Positions 49,234-58,277 of a stretch of DNA of 64,000 nt are shown one piece after another (the stretch's first letter is position 1; each line of letters begins with the position of its first letter). The position numbers and the translations under genes are program-made. Under the pieces are notes generated by a model, which was not told where the DNA came from, did no database searches, and saw nothing but the letters and a program-made list of their open reading frames with translations. Source of the stretch: Siccirubricoccus phaeus (GTDB taxonomy: Bacteria > Pseudomonadota > Alphaproteobacteria > Acetobacterales > Acetobacteraceae); the NCBI RefSeq assembly GCF_008360935.1, contig NZ_SRXO01000012.1, forward strand, positions 124,001 through 188,000, written 5' to 3'.

Positions 49234-50121
49234 ATGGCACCGCGCATCGCCCTGGTCTCCGACATCCATCTCAGCCGCGCCAAGCCCTATTTCCATGCGA
49301 ATTGGGAGATCCTGCTGCAGGAGCTGGCGCAGGAGGGGCCGGATCTGGTGCTGCTCGCGGGGGATATCGCGCTCGATGCCCCGCATCGGGAGGATGACCT
49401 CGCCTTCGCCCGCGCGCAGCTTGACCGGCTGCCGGCGCCCTGGCGCGCCGTGCCGGGTAACCATGATGTCGGCAACTCCATCCCCGATTTGCGCGGGGAG
49501 GCTACGGTGACGGAATCGCACCGTGCCGCCTGGCTGCGGCATTTCGGCGAGGATTACTGGGCCTGCGACATCGGCGGCTGGCGCATCATCGGGCTCGACT
49601 GCCTGATCTGCGGCTCCGGCTTCGCGGCGGAGGCCGAGCAGGCCGCCTTCCTGGAGCAGGCGGTCGCGGAGGCGGCGGGGCGCCGGATCGCGCTGCTCTA
49701 TCACAAGCCGCTCTGTGCCTTCGAGGTGCTCGAGACCGAGATGAGCCAATCCTTCTGGTATCCGGCGGCGCGCGAGATGGTGCTGCGCCTGATGCGCGAA
49801 GGTGCCGTGCGCCTCTGCCTCTCCGGCCATCTGCATGAATCGCGCGACCGGCTGATCGCCGGCGTCCGGCATGTCTGGGCGCCGGGAGTCGCCTTCGTGC
49901 AGGATATCGCCGGCGAATGGCTGCCGGACCGGCATGGTCGGCGGCGCGTTGGCTATATGATGCTCGAGCTGGCGGAGGAACCGCGAGTGACGCTGCACGA
50001 GCCGAGCCGCATGCTGAACACCGACATCGGCAATTGGCTGCGCACGGGCATCGGCCATTACGGCACGCTGGCGGGCGGCGCGCCTTATCTCGGCATGGTG
50101 CCCGAAGAGAGGCGTGGCTGA
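49234..50121 (+). CDS. metallophosphoesterase (cyclic/glycerophosphodiesterase-like)
   Basis: A 295-residue calcineurin-like phosphoesterase with no signal peptide, hence cytoplasmic. Metal motifs in order: SDIHLS (9–14), LLAGDIALD (near 40–48), VPGNHD (near 72–77), LYHKP (near 155) and SGHLHES (near 195). It starts 4 nt after the binding-protein gene. The arrangement of Ugp-like importer plus phosphodiesterase suggests it cleaves an imported phosphodiester. Confidence 0.88.
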   Translation: MAPRIALVSDIHLSRAKPYFHANWEILLQELAQEGPDLVLLAGDIALDAPHREDDLAFARAQLDRLPAPWRAVPGNHDVGNSIPDLRGEATVTESHRAAWLRHFGEDYWACDIGGWRIIGLDCLICGSGFAAEAEQAAFLEQAVAEAAGRRIALLYHKPLCAFEVLETEMSQSFWYPAAREMVLRLMREGAVRLCLSGHLHESRDRLIAGVRHVWAPGVAFVQDIAGEWLPDRHGRRRVGYMMLELAEEPRVTLHEPSRMLNTDIGNWLRTGIGHYGTLAGGAPYLGMVPEERRG

Positions 50122-50336
50122 AGAACCAGGGGCCAGGCGGCGGATTGCCGCGCCGCCGAAGCTCCGCTGCAGCACCTGCTGCCGCATGCCCTGACCACGA
50201 CAGACCTACGATACTGACGCCGTCCGCCATCGGTTCCAGGCACGGGTGCCGCTACCGTTCGGAGTGCCCTCAACCCGCCCCAAGCGCACCCCGGGTCCTT
50301 TGGCGAGTGCGCTGGGCAGGGCGACGCCCCCCAGCC

Positions 50337-51926
50337 TCATAGCGCCAGCAGGCGCTGCAGAACATCATGCAGCACGCTGCCTGCATCTGCCGCACTGCCC
50401 TGGCTGCGCCATCCGACATACCCATCCGGCCGGACCAGCACGGCGCCATCCGCGTGAGTGCCGTAAACGTCATGCCAGGCCCCGTCGGGATCGGACAGCT
50501 CGCGCCCGATGACATGGGCTTCGATCTGCAATGCCCGCGCCGCCTCGGCCCAGGCGGCGCCGTCGCGGCCGGCGAGCAGCACGAAGCGGTTGCCGAGCAG
50601 GTCGACGGTCGAGACGCGCTCCTCCCCCCGCTGCAGCCAGACATGCGGCGCCCGCGAGCCAGGCCGGGCATTCGGCAAATACTCCGTCACCGGGTCCGCG
50701 GGCCGGACCGGCGGGGCGCCGTCCGGCAGCACCGCGCCGCTCTCATAGGGCACGCCGAAGATCAGCCCCTGCTCGTTCAGGAATTCCCGCCGCGGCAGCA
50801 CCGCGGCGTTCTGGCGCGCCGTGCGGCCCATGGAGAGAGCATTGGCCAGGCTCACCCGCGTCGTCAGCTCCGCCAGCGGCCGCCGCTCCGCATCGTAGCT
50901 GTCGAGCAGCCCCTCCCCCGCCTCGCCACGCAGCACGAGCGCCAGCTTCCAGCAGAGATTCAGCGCGTCCTGCACCCCGGTGTTCATGCCGAAGCCGCCG
51001 GTCGGCGGCATCTCATGCGCGGCATCGCCGGCCAGGAAGATACGCCCCACCCGGTAGCGCTCGGCCACCGTCGCGGAGGCTTCCCAGGCGCTGGTGCCCA
51101 GCACCTCTACCGGCAGCTCCGGCAGCCCGGCCGCCTGGCGGACCAGCGACACGCAGAGCTCCGGCGTGAAATCCGACGGCCGGAAGCCGTAATGGCTGAG
51201 GCTGTGGATCAGGAAGCCCCAGCGGTCTCGCGCATTGATGGTCAGGAAGGTGCCGCGCAGCGTTGGCTGCTCGACGAAATAGAGCGCCGCCGGCCGGTCC
51301 TTCACCCATTCCGAGAGATCGGCGCGGAACAGGATGTTGACGCTGTCATAGACCTTCTCTTCCCCGATCATGCTCAGGCCGAGCTGGCGGCGCACCGGGC
51401 TCTGCGCGCCATCGGCAGCGATCAGCCACTTCGCCCGCACCTCGGTGGTGGCGCCGCTTTCGCGGTCGGCGATGGTGGCGGTGACGTCATCCGCCTCCGG
51501 ACGCAGCGCGGTCAACTCCGTGGCGAAGCGGATATCGGCCGTGCCTTCCGCCTCGGCATGGCGCCGCAGCACCGGCTCCAGATCGTCCTGGGCGCAGAGG
51601 CAATTGGTGGTCGGCGTCATCGCCAGGTTCCTGGCCAGCGCCCGCCCCGGCACCCGGCGCTCGATCTCGCGGCCGGCCAGGCTCTCCGTCCAGACGATCA
51701 GCCCGGTGCTCTGCGCCGAAAGGCCGGCGGCGCGGATATCCGCCTCGATGCCGAGCTGGCGATACATCTCCATGGTGCGGGCATTGATGCCGCGCGCCTT
51801 CGGCACGCGGGCGGTGCCGGCATGCCGCTCGACCAGCAGGGAGCGGATGCCGTAGCGGGACAGCAGCAGCGAGGCGGTCAGCCCGACCGGGCCGCCGCCG
51901 ACGATGAGGACGGGCGTTTCAAGCAT
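50337..51926 (-). CDS. FAD-dependent aromatic monooxygenase (PheA/TfdB type)
   Basis: Class A flavin hydroxylase, 529 residues. The Rossmann motif is VGGGPVGLTASLLLSRYG (8–25), followed by KARGINARTMEMYRQLGI, the NAD(P)H/FAD DG motif IAADGAQSPVRRQLGL (near 172–187) and the GD motif GRIFLAGDAAHEMPPTGGFG. A thioredoxin-like C-terminal domain (about 390–529) is typical of phenol and resorcinol hydroxylases. It is the last gene of the cluster read from 57107. The aromatic substrate is unknown. Confidence 0.9.
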   Translation of the reverse strand: MLETPVLIVGGGPVGLTASLLLSRYGIRSLLVERHAGTARVPKARGINARTMEMYRQLGIEADIRAAGLSAQSTGLIVWTESLAGREIERRVPGRALARNLAMTPTTNCLCAQDDLEPVLRRHAEAEGTADIRFATELTALRPEADDVTATIADRESGATTEVRAKWLIAADGAQSPVRRQLGLSMIGEEKVYDSVNILFRADLSEWVKDRPAALYFVEQPTLRGTFLTINARDRWGFLIHSLSHYGFRPSDFTPELCVSLVRQAAGLPELPVEVLGTSAWEASATVAERYRVGRIFLAGDAAHEMPPTGGFGMNTGVQDALNLCWKLALVLRGEAGEGLLDSYDAERRPLAELTTRVSLANALSMGRTARQNAAVLPRREFLNEQGLIFGVPYESGAVLPDGAPPVRPADPVTEYLPNARPGSRAPHVWLQRGEERVSTVDLLGNRFVLLAGRDGAAWAEAARALQIEAHVIGRELSDPDGAWHDVYGTHADGAVLVRPDGYVGWRSQGSAADAGSVLHDVLQRLLAL

Positions 51927-51937
51927 TGGTTGGTCCC

Positions 51938-52900
51938 TTATTGCCGGCCCATGCCGATGCGCCGGGCAATCCCGCGCTGCATGGCCAATTCCTTCGCCAG
52001 ATGCATGGCGAATTCCTCCGGCGTGGCACCGGAGGGCTCGGCCTCGCTCTCGCGCATCAGCCGTTGCAGCAGCGGCGTCTGCAGCGCCTCCGCGGCGGCG
52101 CGCTGCACCGTCAGGATGCGATCGCGCGGCACGCCGGCGGTGGTCCACATGCCGGCCATGCCGATCAGCTCCCACTCCTTGTAGCCAGCCTCCTGCATCG
52201 TCGGGACCTCGGGGAAGGAATAGGCGCGATGCGTGCCGGTGTAGCCGAAGGCGCGCAGCCGCCCGGCGCGCAGATGCGGGTCGGCCGGCGGCAGGGTGGA
52301 AAAGGTGAGGTCCACCTGGTCCGCCAGCATGGCAGTGATGGAGGGGCCGGTGCCCTGCAGCACCAGGGTCAGCAGTTCCGCCCCGGTGTATTCGCGGAAT
52401 TGCTCGGCGCCGAGATGGGTGATGTTGCCGATGCCGGTCATGGCGCAGGTCAGCCCGCCCGGCTTGCTCTTCGCCAGCGCCACCAGCTCCGCCATGTTCT
52501 GCGCCGGCAGGGTGGCACGGCCGACCAGCATCATCCCGTTCCCCTTGTTCACCAGCGTAACGGGCGCCAGATCGCGTTCGGGGTCGTAGGGCAGCGGCAC
52601 CGTGCTGAACACGATGTTCCCGATGAAGCTGCCGGTGGTGTAGAGCAGCGTGTAGCCATCCGGCCGCGCCGTCGCCACCGCCTGGGCGGCGACGATGCCG
52701 TTCGCGCCTGGCCGGTTCTCGAACACTACCGTCTGGCCGAGGATGCGGGACATCTCCTCGGCCAGCGGCCGGCCGTTCAGGTCCAGCGGGCCGCCTGGCG
52801 CAAAGGGCACCAGCAGGCGGAAGGGGCGGTCCGGGAACCGCTCCGTCTGCGCCAGGGCCGGCGTGGCCAGGATGGAGAGCAGGAAGGCACGGCGCTTCAT
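51938..52900 (-). CDS. Bug/TctC family periplasmic solute-binding protein
   Basis: A 320-residue tripartite-tricarboxylate-type binding protein. The signal peptide ends near ALAQ. Family motifs are PFRLLVPFAPGGPLDLNGRP (near 26–45), VVFENRPGANGIVAAQAVA (near 58–76) and PEVPTMQEAGY. No TctA/TctB membrane genes are nearby, as is common for orphan Bug proteins, so a sensing or scavenging role is possible. The ATG overlaps the hydrolase stop (ATGA). Confidence 0.9.
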   Translation of the reverse strand: MKRRAFLLSILATPALAQTERFPDRPFRLLVPFAPGGPLDLNGRPLAEEMSRILGQTVVFENRPGANGIVAAQAVATARPDGYTLLYTTGSFIGNIVFSTVPLPYDPERDLAPVTLVNKGNGMMLVGRATLPAQNMAELVALAKSKPGGLTCAMTGIGNITHLGAEQFREYTGAELLTLVLQGTGPSITAMLADQVDLTFSTLPPADPHLRAGRLRAFGYTGTHRAYSFPEVPTMQEAGYKEWELIGMAGMWTTAGVPRDRILTVQRAAAEALQTPLLQRLMRESEAEPSGATPEEFAMHLAKELAMQRGIARRIGMGRQ

Positions 52901-53712
52901 CCGGTTCGCTCCCGGCTTGTGTCCAACAGGAAGGGGGTGATGGCGGCGGCGATGCGCTCCGGCGCCTGGATGGTGCCGACATGGCCCAGCCCCTCCAGCA
53001 GCAGGGTGCGCGCGCCCGGGATCTCCCGCGCGATCGCCAGGGTATGGGCGGGCGGCACCAGCCGATCCTCCGCCTGCGCCAGCACCAGGGTGGGCGCGGT
53101 GATGCCGCCGAGCGGCAGGCGCGGCGCCTCCGGGACCAGCGCGTTGCGGCGGGCGCGCTGCGCCGGGGTGCGGGTGCCGCCGGCGAAGCGGCGGGCGAGT
53201 TCCGGATGCGCGGCGAGATGCGCCTCCGGGTAGAAGAAGCGGGCGATCTGCGCCGCATTGGCCGCCGGGTCGGCACGCAGCCGGGCGAGCGTCTCGGCCG
53301 CCTCCGGGTTGATTTCGGCGATGCCCTGGCCGATGCGGATGGCGGCGGAAAGTACCAGCCGATCGATGCGGCCCGGATGCCGCACCGCCAGCGCCTGGGC
53401 GATGACGCTGCCGAGGGAGCTACCGAAGACATGCGCCCGCTGGTAGCCGAGGCCTGCGATCAGCGCCGCCGCGTCATCCGCCAGCGCCTCGATGCCGTAA
53501 GGCGCCTCCGGGTTACGTGTCTGGCCGGAATCGCGCTGGTCATAGGCGAGGCAGGTGAAGCGGGTGGCGAGATGCGCGGTCAGCGCGGCGTACTGCGTAT
53601 GGTCCGCCTCCGCGCCATGCATCAGGACCAGCGGCGGCCCTTCGCCGGTGACGGCGCAGGCGATCTCCACCCCGCCGCCGATGGGGATGTGACGGATCAT
53701 ACCGGCGGCCAT
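52897..53712 (-). CDS. alpha/beta hydrolase
   Basis: A 271-residue alpha/beta-fold hydrolase. The oxyanion region is LVLMHGAEADHTQY, the nucleophile elbow GSSLGS (Ser near 102), and the acid and base lie in AQAEDRLVPP and GLGHVGT. ATG 53712 has GGAGG upstream; ATG 53700 is an alternative. The cap sequence resembles lactonase/C–C-bond hydrolase subfamilies acting on ring-cleavage products. It lies between the LLM oxidoreductase and Bug genes with overlaps or a one-base gap. Confidence 0.87.
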   Translation of the reverse strand: MAAGMIRHIPIGGGVEIACAVTGEGPPLVLMHGAEADHTQYAALTAHLATRFTCLAYDQRDSGQTRNPEAPYGIEALADDAAALIAGLGYQRAHVFGSSLGSVIAQALAVRHPGRIDRLVLSAAIRIGQGIAEINPEAAETLARLRADPAANAAQIARFFYPEAHLAAHPELARRFAGGTRTPAQRARRNALVPEAPRLPLGGITAPTLVLAQAEDRLVPPAHTLAIAREIPGARTLLLEGLGHVGTIQAPERIAAAITPFLLDTSRERTG

Positions 53713-53713
53713 C

Positions 53714-54934
53714 TCAGCCGACCTCCACCGGCGCCACCTCGCGCAGCCGCGGCAGCACTTCCTTGCTGAAAAGGCGGATGCCCTTCTTCGACTCTTCATG
53801 GGTCATGTAGCCGCTGCGGCCGATCAGGCAGAGATGCCCGAAACCGCCCACCTTGTCGTAGAACTCCATGATCTGGCGGTGGACGCTGTCCGGCGTGCCG
53901 GCGAAGAGGATGCCCTGCTGCATCGCCTCCTGCGCCGTCAGCCCCATCAGCTTCTGCGCATTCTGGCTGGCCGGGGCGACGCCCTTCTCGGCATCCGTCA
54001 GGGCGAGGCCGGCAGCGGCGCGCGGCTTCGTGCGGTAGAGGCCGGGCGCCGCCTGGGGCGGCGCCGCGCCGGGGAGGAATTTGTTGTATTGCGGCGCGGA
54101 TTTCAGGCTGGTGTTGAGGAACCACAGCAGCTTGGTCCCGCCCTCGATCCCTTCCTCCTCCGTCTCGCCGACATAGACCATGGCGGCATAGGCGAAATTG
54201 TCGGTCGTCACCTTCGGCAGCCCGGCCTCGCGCCGTGCCGCGCGATGCGCCTCATAGGCCTTCTTCGTGCCTTCCGGCCCGCGCAGCACCAGCACATGCG
54301 TCATGCCGCGGCGGCCGACCTCGGCAGCGCTGCGCGGATCGCCGGTCGCCGCCCACATGCGTGGATGCGGAAGCTGGTAGGGGCCTGGCCAGATATTCAC
54401 ATGCCGGTGGGTGTAGTGCTTGCCCTCCCAGCTGAAGGGGCCGTCATGGCTGGTCAGCGTCTTCTTGATGAGGTCGATCGCCTCCCAGAAGCGCTCCTCA
54501 TTGTTCACCGGCTGCATGTTGGAGCTGGCGATCTCGGTCCCGCCCGATTTGACGAAGCCGATCTCGAAGCGGCCGCGCAGCAGGCAATCCGCGGTCGCGT
54601 ACTCCTCCGCCACCCGCACCGGGTCCGGCCGCAGCGAGATCAGCGTGCCGAGGCTCAGCACCCGCACATTCCTCATCTGCCGCGCCAGGATGCCGGTGAT
54701 CATCGGGTTGGAGCCGATGAGGGAATTGATCCCGGCATGATGCTCGATGCAGAGGACGTTCATGCCCAGCTCGTCGCAGAGGGCGAATTCGTCCAGCACC
54801 TCATGGAACAGATCGGCCGCAACCTTCGGGTCGCAGAGCCGGTTGGGCAGGCTGGCACGGACCGAATCCGCGGCATCGGTGATGGCCTTGTCCACGAAGG
54901 GATAGGGGATTTCGCATTGCCACCAGGCGTCCAT
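53714..54934 (-). CDS. LLM class flavin-dependent oxidoreductase
   Basis: Luciferase-like monooxygenase of 406 residues with a TIM-barrel pattern: NVLCIEHHAG (near 59–68), SLGTLISLRPDPVRVAEEYA, GRFEIGFVKSG and FAGTPDSVHRQIMEFYDKVG near the C-terminus. Such enzymes use FMNH2 supplied by a separate reductase, and none is encoded here. CGGAGAG precedes ATG 54934. It is part of the putative catabolic operon; substrate classes include sulfonates, terpenoid ketones and chelators. Confidence 0.89.
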   Translation of the reverse strand: MDAWWQCEIPYPFVDKAITDAADSVRASLPNRLCDPKVAADLFHEVLDEFALCDELGMNVLCIEHHAGINSLIGSNPMITGILARQMRNVRVLSLGTLISLRPDPVRVAEEYATADCLLRGRFEIGFVKSGGTEIASSNMQPVNNEERFWEAIDLIKKTLTSHDGPFSWEGKHYTHRHVNIWPGPYQLPHPRMWAATGDPRSAAEVGRRGMTHVLVLRGPEGTKKAYEAHRAARREAGLPKVTTDNFAYAAMVYVGETEEEGIEGGTKLLWFLNTSLKSAPQYNKFLPGAAPPQAAPGLYRTKPRAAAGLALTDAEKGVAPASQNAQKLMGLTAQEAMQQGILFAGTPDSVHRQIMEFYDKVGGFGHLCLIGRSGYMTHEESKKGIRLFSKEVLPRLREVAPVEVG

Positions 54935-54957
54935 GGTCGTCTCTCCGGAAGCGTTGC

Positions 54958-55740
54958 TCAGCGGGCCAGGAAGCCGATGACGTGGTCGGCGAAGGCGTCG
55001 GGCTGCTCGATCTCGGGGTGGTGGCCGGCGGCGGCGATCCGGGCAAAGCGGGCGCCAGGGATCAGCCGGGCCATCGCCTCGCCATAGGAAGGCTTCACGA
55101 TGCCGTCCGACTCGCCCCACAGCACCAGGGTCGGTGCCTTGATGGCCGGCAGCCACCAGGCCAGCCGTGGCTGGTGCATGTAGGGGTGCCAGCCATAGAG
55201 CGAGAGCGCCTCGCGGCTGCGGTGCAGCGCGATCAGCTCGGCATCTTCCATGGCGTCGTAATCCGGCGCGTGCCGCGGATCATGCCAGGTGGCGGCGCGG
55301 ACCTTGTCCGGATGGGTGTTGAAGATGTCGAGGATGTCCGGCGTCTCGCGGTCGCTCACCTTGATGCCGAGCGCATCGACCAGCACCAGCCGCTCGATGC
55401 GCGATGGCATCCGCAGCGCCAGCTCCGCCGCCAGCCAGCCGCCGAAGGAGGACCCGATGAGCGAGAGGCGCGGTTGGCCGAGGGCCTCGATGAGCTGCGT
55501 ATAGAGGTGCAGCAGGTCATAGACGTTCTCGAAATCCTTCGGCCTCGGCGTACCGCCGAAGCCGGGATGGGAGGGGGCGATGAGCTGCAGCCGCCGTCCC
55601 AGCAGTTCCAGGAAGCGGGCCCGCGGCGGCGCCGGCTGGAAGCCGTGCAGGAACAGCACCGGCGCGCCGGCGCCGCTTCGCAGCACCTCCATCTCGATGC
55701 CGTGGATAGCGATGCGGTTGGTGATCGTCTCGGTTGGCAT
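54958..55740 (-). CDS. alpha/beta hydrolase (meta-cleavage-product hydrolase-like)
   Basis: A 260-residue alpha/beta hydrolase. VLFLHGFQPAPP forms the oxyanion region, GSSFGGWLAAELALR the nucleophile elbow (Ser near 96), LWGESDGIVKPSYG carries the acid and AAGHHPEIEQPDAF the histidine. It resembles C–C hydrolases of aromatic degradation. It is the second hydrolase in the operon; the two differ in sequence and so are not a recent duplication. Confidence 0.88.
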   Translation of the reverse strand: MPTETITNRIAIHGIEMEVLRSGAGAPVLFLHGFQPAPPRARFLELLGRRLQLIAPSHPGFGGTPRPKDFENVYDLLHLYTQLIEALGQPRLSLIGSSFGGWLAAELALRMPSRIERLVLVDALGIKVSDRETPDILDIFNTHPDKVRAATWHDPRHAPDYDAMEDAELIALHRSREALSLYGWHPYMHQPRLAWWLPAIKAPTLVLWGESDGIVKPSYGEAMARLIPGARFARIAAAGHHPEIEQPDAFADHVIGFLAR

Positions 55741-55772
55741 GGCGCCTCGCTTCGCTCAGGGGTTCCGGGGGG

Positions 55773-57107
55773 TCAGCGCGGCAGCGCCTCGTCGCGGGTC
55801 TCTCGCCCCAGCAGCATGGCGAGGATGCTGAGGACGGCGAGGCAGGTCATCACCGCCGCCGCCTTGTTGAAGCTGCCGCCGAAGGGCACCACCAGCAGGC
55901 CGGCGACCAGCGGGCCGAAGCTGGTGATGATGCGGGCGGTGCCGTTGCAGAAGGAGATGGCGGTCGCCCGCGCATGGGTCGGGAACAGCTCCGGCAGATA
56001 GACCGCATGGCCGGAGAAGACGCCGATGACCAGGAAGCCGAAGATCGGCAGCACCATCGGGTAGTGCTGCCAGCCATCCAGGCCGAGATAGAGGTACAGG
56101 CCGGCGGCGATGGCGCCGAGATTGTAGAAGATGACGGTCGGCCGCCGGCCGAACCAATCGGCGAGGAAGCCGAAGGCGGCATAGCCGGCGATGCCGCCGA
56201 GGCCGAACAACATCATGCCATTGCCGATGTGCTGGATCGCCGCGGTGCCGGTGATGCCGTCCTTCTCCAGCATCAGCCCCTGGATGGTCGGCAGCCAGAT
56301 CTGCGTGGTCCAGATCGAGAGCAGCGTGCCGAGGCAGAACAGCATCCCGATGAAGGTGCTGAAGCGCAGCTCCGGACGGAAGAGCTGGCGCAGCGGCGCC
56401 TGCATGAAGGCCTGGTCCTCGGCACTCGCCGTGCCGCCGCCGGCGCGGATGCTGGCGCGGCGCGCCTGGACGGCGGCGAAATGCGTCGGCTCATGCGTGC
56501 CGCGACGCAGCAGCAACAGCAGGATCGCGGGCAGGATGCCGGCGAAGAAGACATAGCGCCAGCCATAGGGGCCGAGCAGGTTGTACACCTGCCCGCCGAT
56601 CAGCGGGCCGAAGGCGCCGCCGGTCATCATGATGCCGAGCACCTTGGCGCGATGCGCGCCATGAAAGGCCTCAGCCACCAGCGCGATGCCGACCACCGCC
56701 TCCGCCCCGGTGCCGAGGCCGGCGAGGAAGCGGAAGAGGCCGAGCTGGAAAGGGGTTTGGGCAATGCCCTGCAGCGCGGTGCAGACGCTGAACAGGATGA
56801 TGCTGATGGCGAGCGTCCGGACCCGGCCGAGATAGTCGGCAACCACGCCGAAGACCATGCCGCCGATCGCCCAGCCGAGCAGCCCGACCATGGCGAGGTA
56901 GCCGCCGACCCGCCCGATCTCCGCCGTGCTCGGCGACCCGCCCAGCAGCTCGGTCAGCGCCGGCCGCAGGACGATGGCGAAGAGGCCGAAATCCGCGGAA
57001 TCGAGCGCCCAGCCGAGCCAGGTGACGCAGAAGATGCGCCATTGGTAGCGGGTGAAGCCGGCAAAGCCGGTAGTCCGGCCTGCCTCCAGCTCTGTCGCGC
57101 TGCTCAT
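55773..57107 (-). CDS. MFS transporter (aromatic acid:H+ symporter-like)
   Basis: A 444-residue, 12-helix major facilitator. Helix 1 has the Asp-bearing GWALDSADFGLFAIVLRP, and the loop 2–3 motif is VFGVVADYLGRVRTLAIS. A central cytoplasmic loop (about 205–240) and FLADWFGRRPTVIFYN in the second half complete the pattern. Likely substrates are aromatic or organic acids for the adjoining catabolic genes. GGAGG precedes ATG 57107, which overlaps the end of a small upstream ORF. Confidence 0.9.
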   Translation of the reverse strand: MSSATELEAGRTTGFAGFTRYQWRIFCVTWLGWALDSADFGLFAIVLRPALTELLGGSPSTAEIGRVGGYLAMVGLLGWAIGGMVFGVVADYLGRVRTLAISIILFSVCTALQGIAQTPFQLGLFRFLAGLGTGAEAVVGIALVAEAFHGAHRAKVLGIMMTGGAFGPLIGGQVYNLLGPYGWRYVFFAGILPAILLLLLRRGTHEPTHFAAVQARRASIRAGGGTASAEDQAFMQAPLRQLFRPELRFSTFIGMLFCLGTLLSIWTTQIWLPTIQGLMLEKDGITGTAAIQHIGNGMMLFGLGGIAGYAAFGFLADWFGRRPTVIFYNLGAIAAGLYLYLGLDGWQHYPMVLPIFGFLVIGVFSGHAVYLPELFPTHARATAISFCNGTARIITSFGPLVAGLLVVPFGGSFNKAAAVMTCLAVLSILAMLLGRETRDEALPR

Positions 57108-57376
57108 GACCTTTCCTCCCGGGGCGCGTTCAGCGCGCCTTCTGCGCGTGCGGGCACGCTCCGCGTGTCCGTTCCATGGGGGTGAGGCCGGCGCGGCGCA
57201 CCGCCAGCACCTGCGGCAGATCGTCGGCGAAGGCCGGGGGGCGGCGTGTTCCGCCGCGCAAGCTCGCCTCCCCGCGGGCGAAGGGGCCCGGCCGGCCAGG
57301 GCTGCGGCCTGGCGGGGCGGCCCGCTCCGGCGGCACGGCAAGCACCCGCCATCAGCGCCCTATGCGGGAACTGCAT
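57104..57376 (-). CDS. small or degraded ORF upstream of the MFS gene
   Basis: A 90-codon frame whose ATG 57376 has a very good ribosome site (GGGAGGAG, 5 nt upstream) and whose stop overlaps the MFS start (ATGA). The first residues (MQFPHRALMAGAC, then PQPWPAGPLRP) resemble a Bug-type signal peptide and first strand, but the rest is Arg/Pro-rich and low-complexity. It may be a decayed Bug gene retaining its start, or a leader ORF for the MFS gene. Confidence 0.35.
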   Translation of the reverse strand: MQFPHRALMAGACRAAGAGRPARPQPWPAGPLRPRGGELARRNTPPPGLRRRSAAGAGGAPRRPHPHGTDTRSVPARAEGALNAPREERS

Positions 57377-57537
57377 GGACACTCCTCCCTCGGGCGAAGT
57401 GCGGTTCGGCCGCCTCCGCCTCTCGACCGGGCACCTCCGCGCGACATGCGGATGGCGCCCCGGCTGCTGCATCTGCGGGCAGGCCGCCTGCCGGATGGTC
57501 GCGCCCAGAGGCGGCCGGCCCGACAGGAGGTTTGCCT

Positions 57538-57562
57538 CAATCAAACGATTGTTTTATACGGT
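57538..57562. promoter_or_regulatory. CAATC-AAAC-GATTG palindrome, candidate TetR operator
   Basis: Perfect arms CAATC (57538–57542) and GATTG (57547–57551) contain the nested palindrome AAAC-GATT-GTTT. They are followed by TTTTATACGG, a possible -10 region. The site is 28 nt upstream of the tetR start in the divergent gap, so autorepression and control of the catabolic operon are plausible. Confidence 0.5.
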
Positions 57563-57578
57563 CGTCTGAGAGTCAAGC

Positions 57579-58277
57579 ATGCCGGATCGGGGAATGGGCA
57601 GCAGCCTTCTGGAGGCGGATCGGCGGAACAGCGGTCCGGATACGCCGGCGCGCACCATCGACCGGATCCTCAGCGCCGCCGCCCGGCTCTTCGCCGCCCG
57701 CGGCATGGCCGGCGTCGGCCTGCGCGAGATCACCGCCGAGGCCGGGGTCAACCTGGCCGCGGTGAATTACTATTTCGGCTCCAAGGAGAAGCTGCTGGAA
57801 GCGCTGTTCCTGCGCCGGGCGCAGCCGATCACGGCAGAGCGCCTGCGGCTGCTCGCCCTCTGCGCCGAAGGGCCGGGGCGGCCGCCGATGCTGGAGCAGT
57901 TGCTGGAAGCCTTCCTGCGCCCGGCTTTCTCGCTCGGCCTCGAGGCAGGCGTGGATGGCGCCACCTTCGGCCGGCTGCGGGCGCGGCTCGCGGTGGAGAG
58001 CGAGGAGCTTTACCGCCGCATCCTCGCGCAGGCCTTCAACCCCAGCACCCGCGCCTTCCTGGAGGCCATCGTGCGGGCCCTGCCGGAGGTGCCGCGGGCC
58101 GAGGTGGAATGGCGCTTCCACTTCATGTTGGGCACGATGATCTATACCATCGCGGATAGCGGCCGCATTCAGTCGATCACCGATGGGAGTTTCCGGTCGG
58201 GCGATGTCGAGATCGCGCTGGCGAAGCTCGTGCGCTTCCTAGGCGCCGGCTTCCGGGCGGCGCCGCTGGGCGACTGA
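57579..58277 (+). CDS. TetR/AcrR family transcriptional regulator
   Basis: A 232-residue repressor. The N-terminal HTH (about 26–72) reads RILSAAARLFAARGMAGVGL and ITAEAGVNLAAVNYYFGSKE. The C-terminal ligand domain (about 85–220) resembles CerR-type/DUF1956 members of the family. ATG 57594 (MGSSLL) is an alternative start. It is divergent from the MFS–hydrolase–oxygenase operon and probably represses it until substrate arrives. Confidence 0.92.
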   Translation: MPDRGMGSSLLEADRRNSGPDTPARTIDRILSAAARLFAARGMAGVGLREITAEAGVNLAAVNYYFGSKEKLLEALFLRRAQPITAERLRLLALCAEGPGRPPMLEQLLEAFLRPAFSLGLEAGVDGATFGRLRARLAVESEELYRRILAQAFNPSTRAFLEAIVRALPEVPRAEVEWRFHFMLGTMIYTIADSGRIQSITDGSFRSGDVEIALAKLVRFLGAGFRAAPLGD

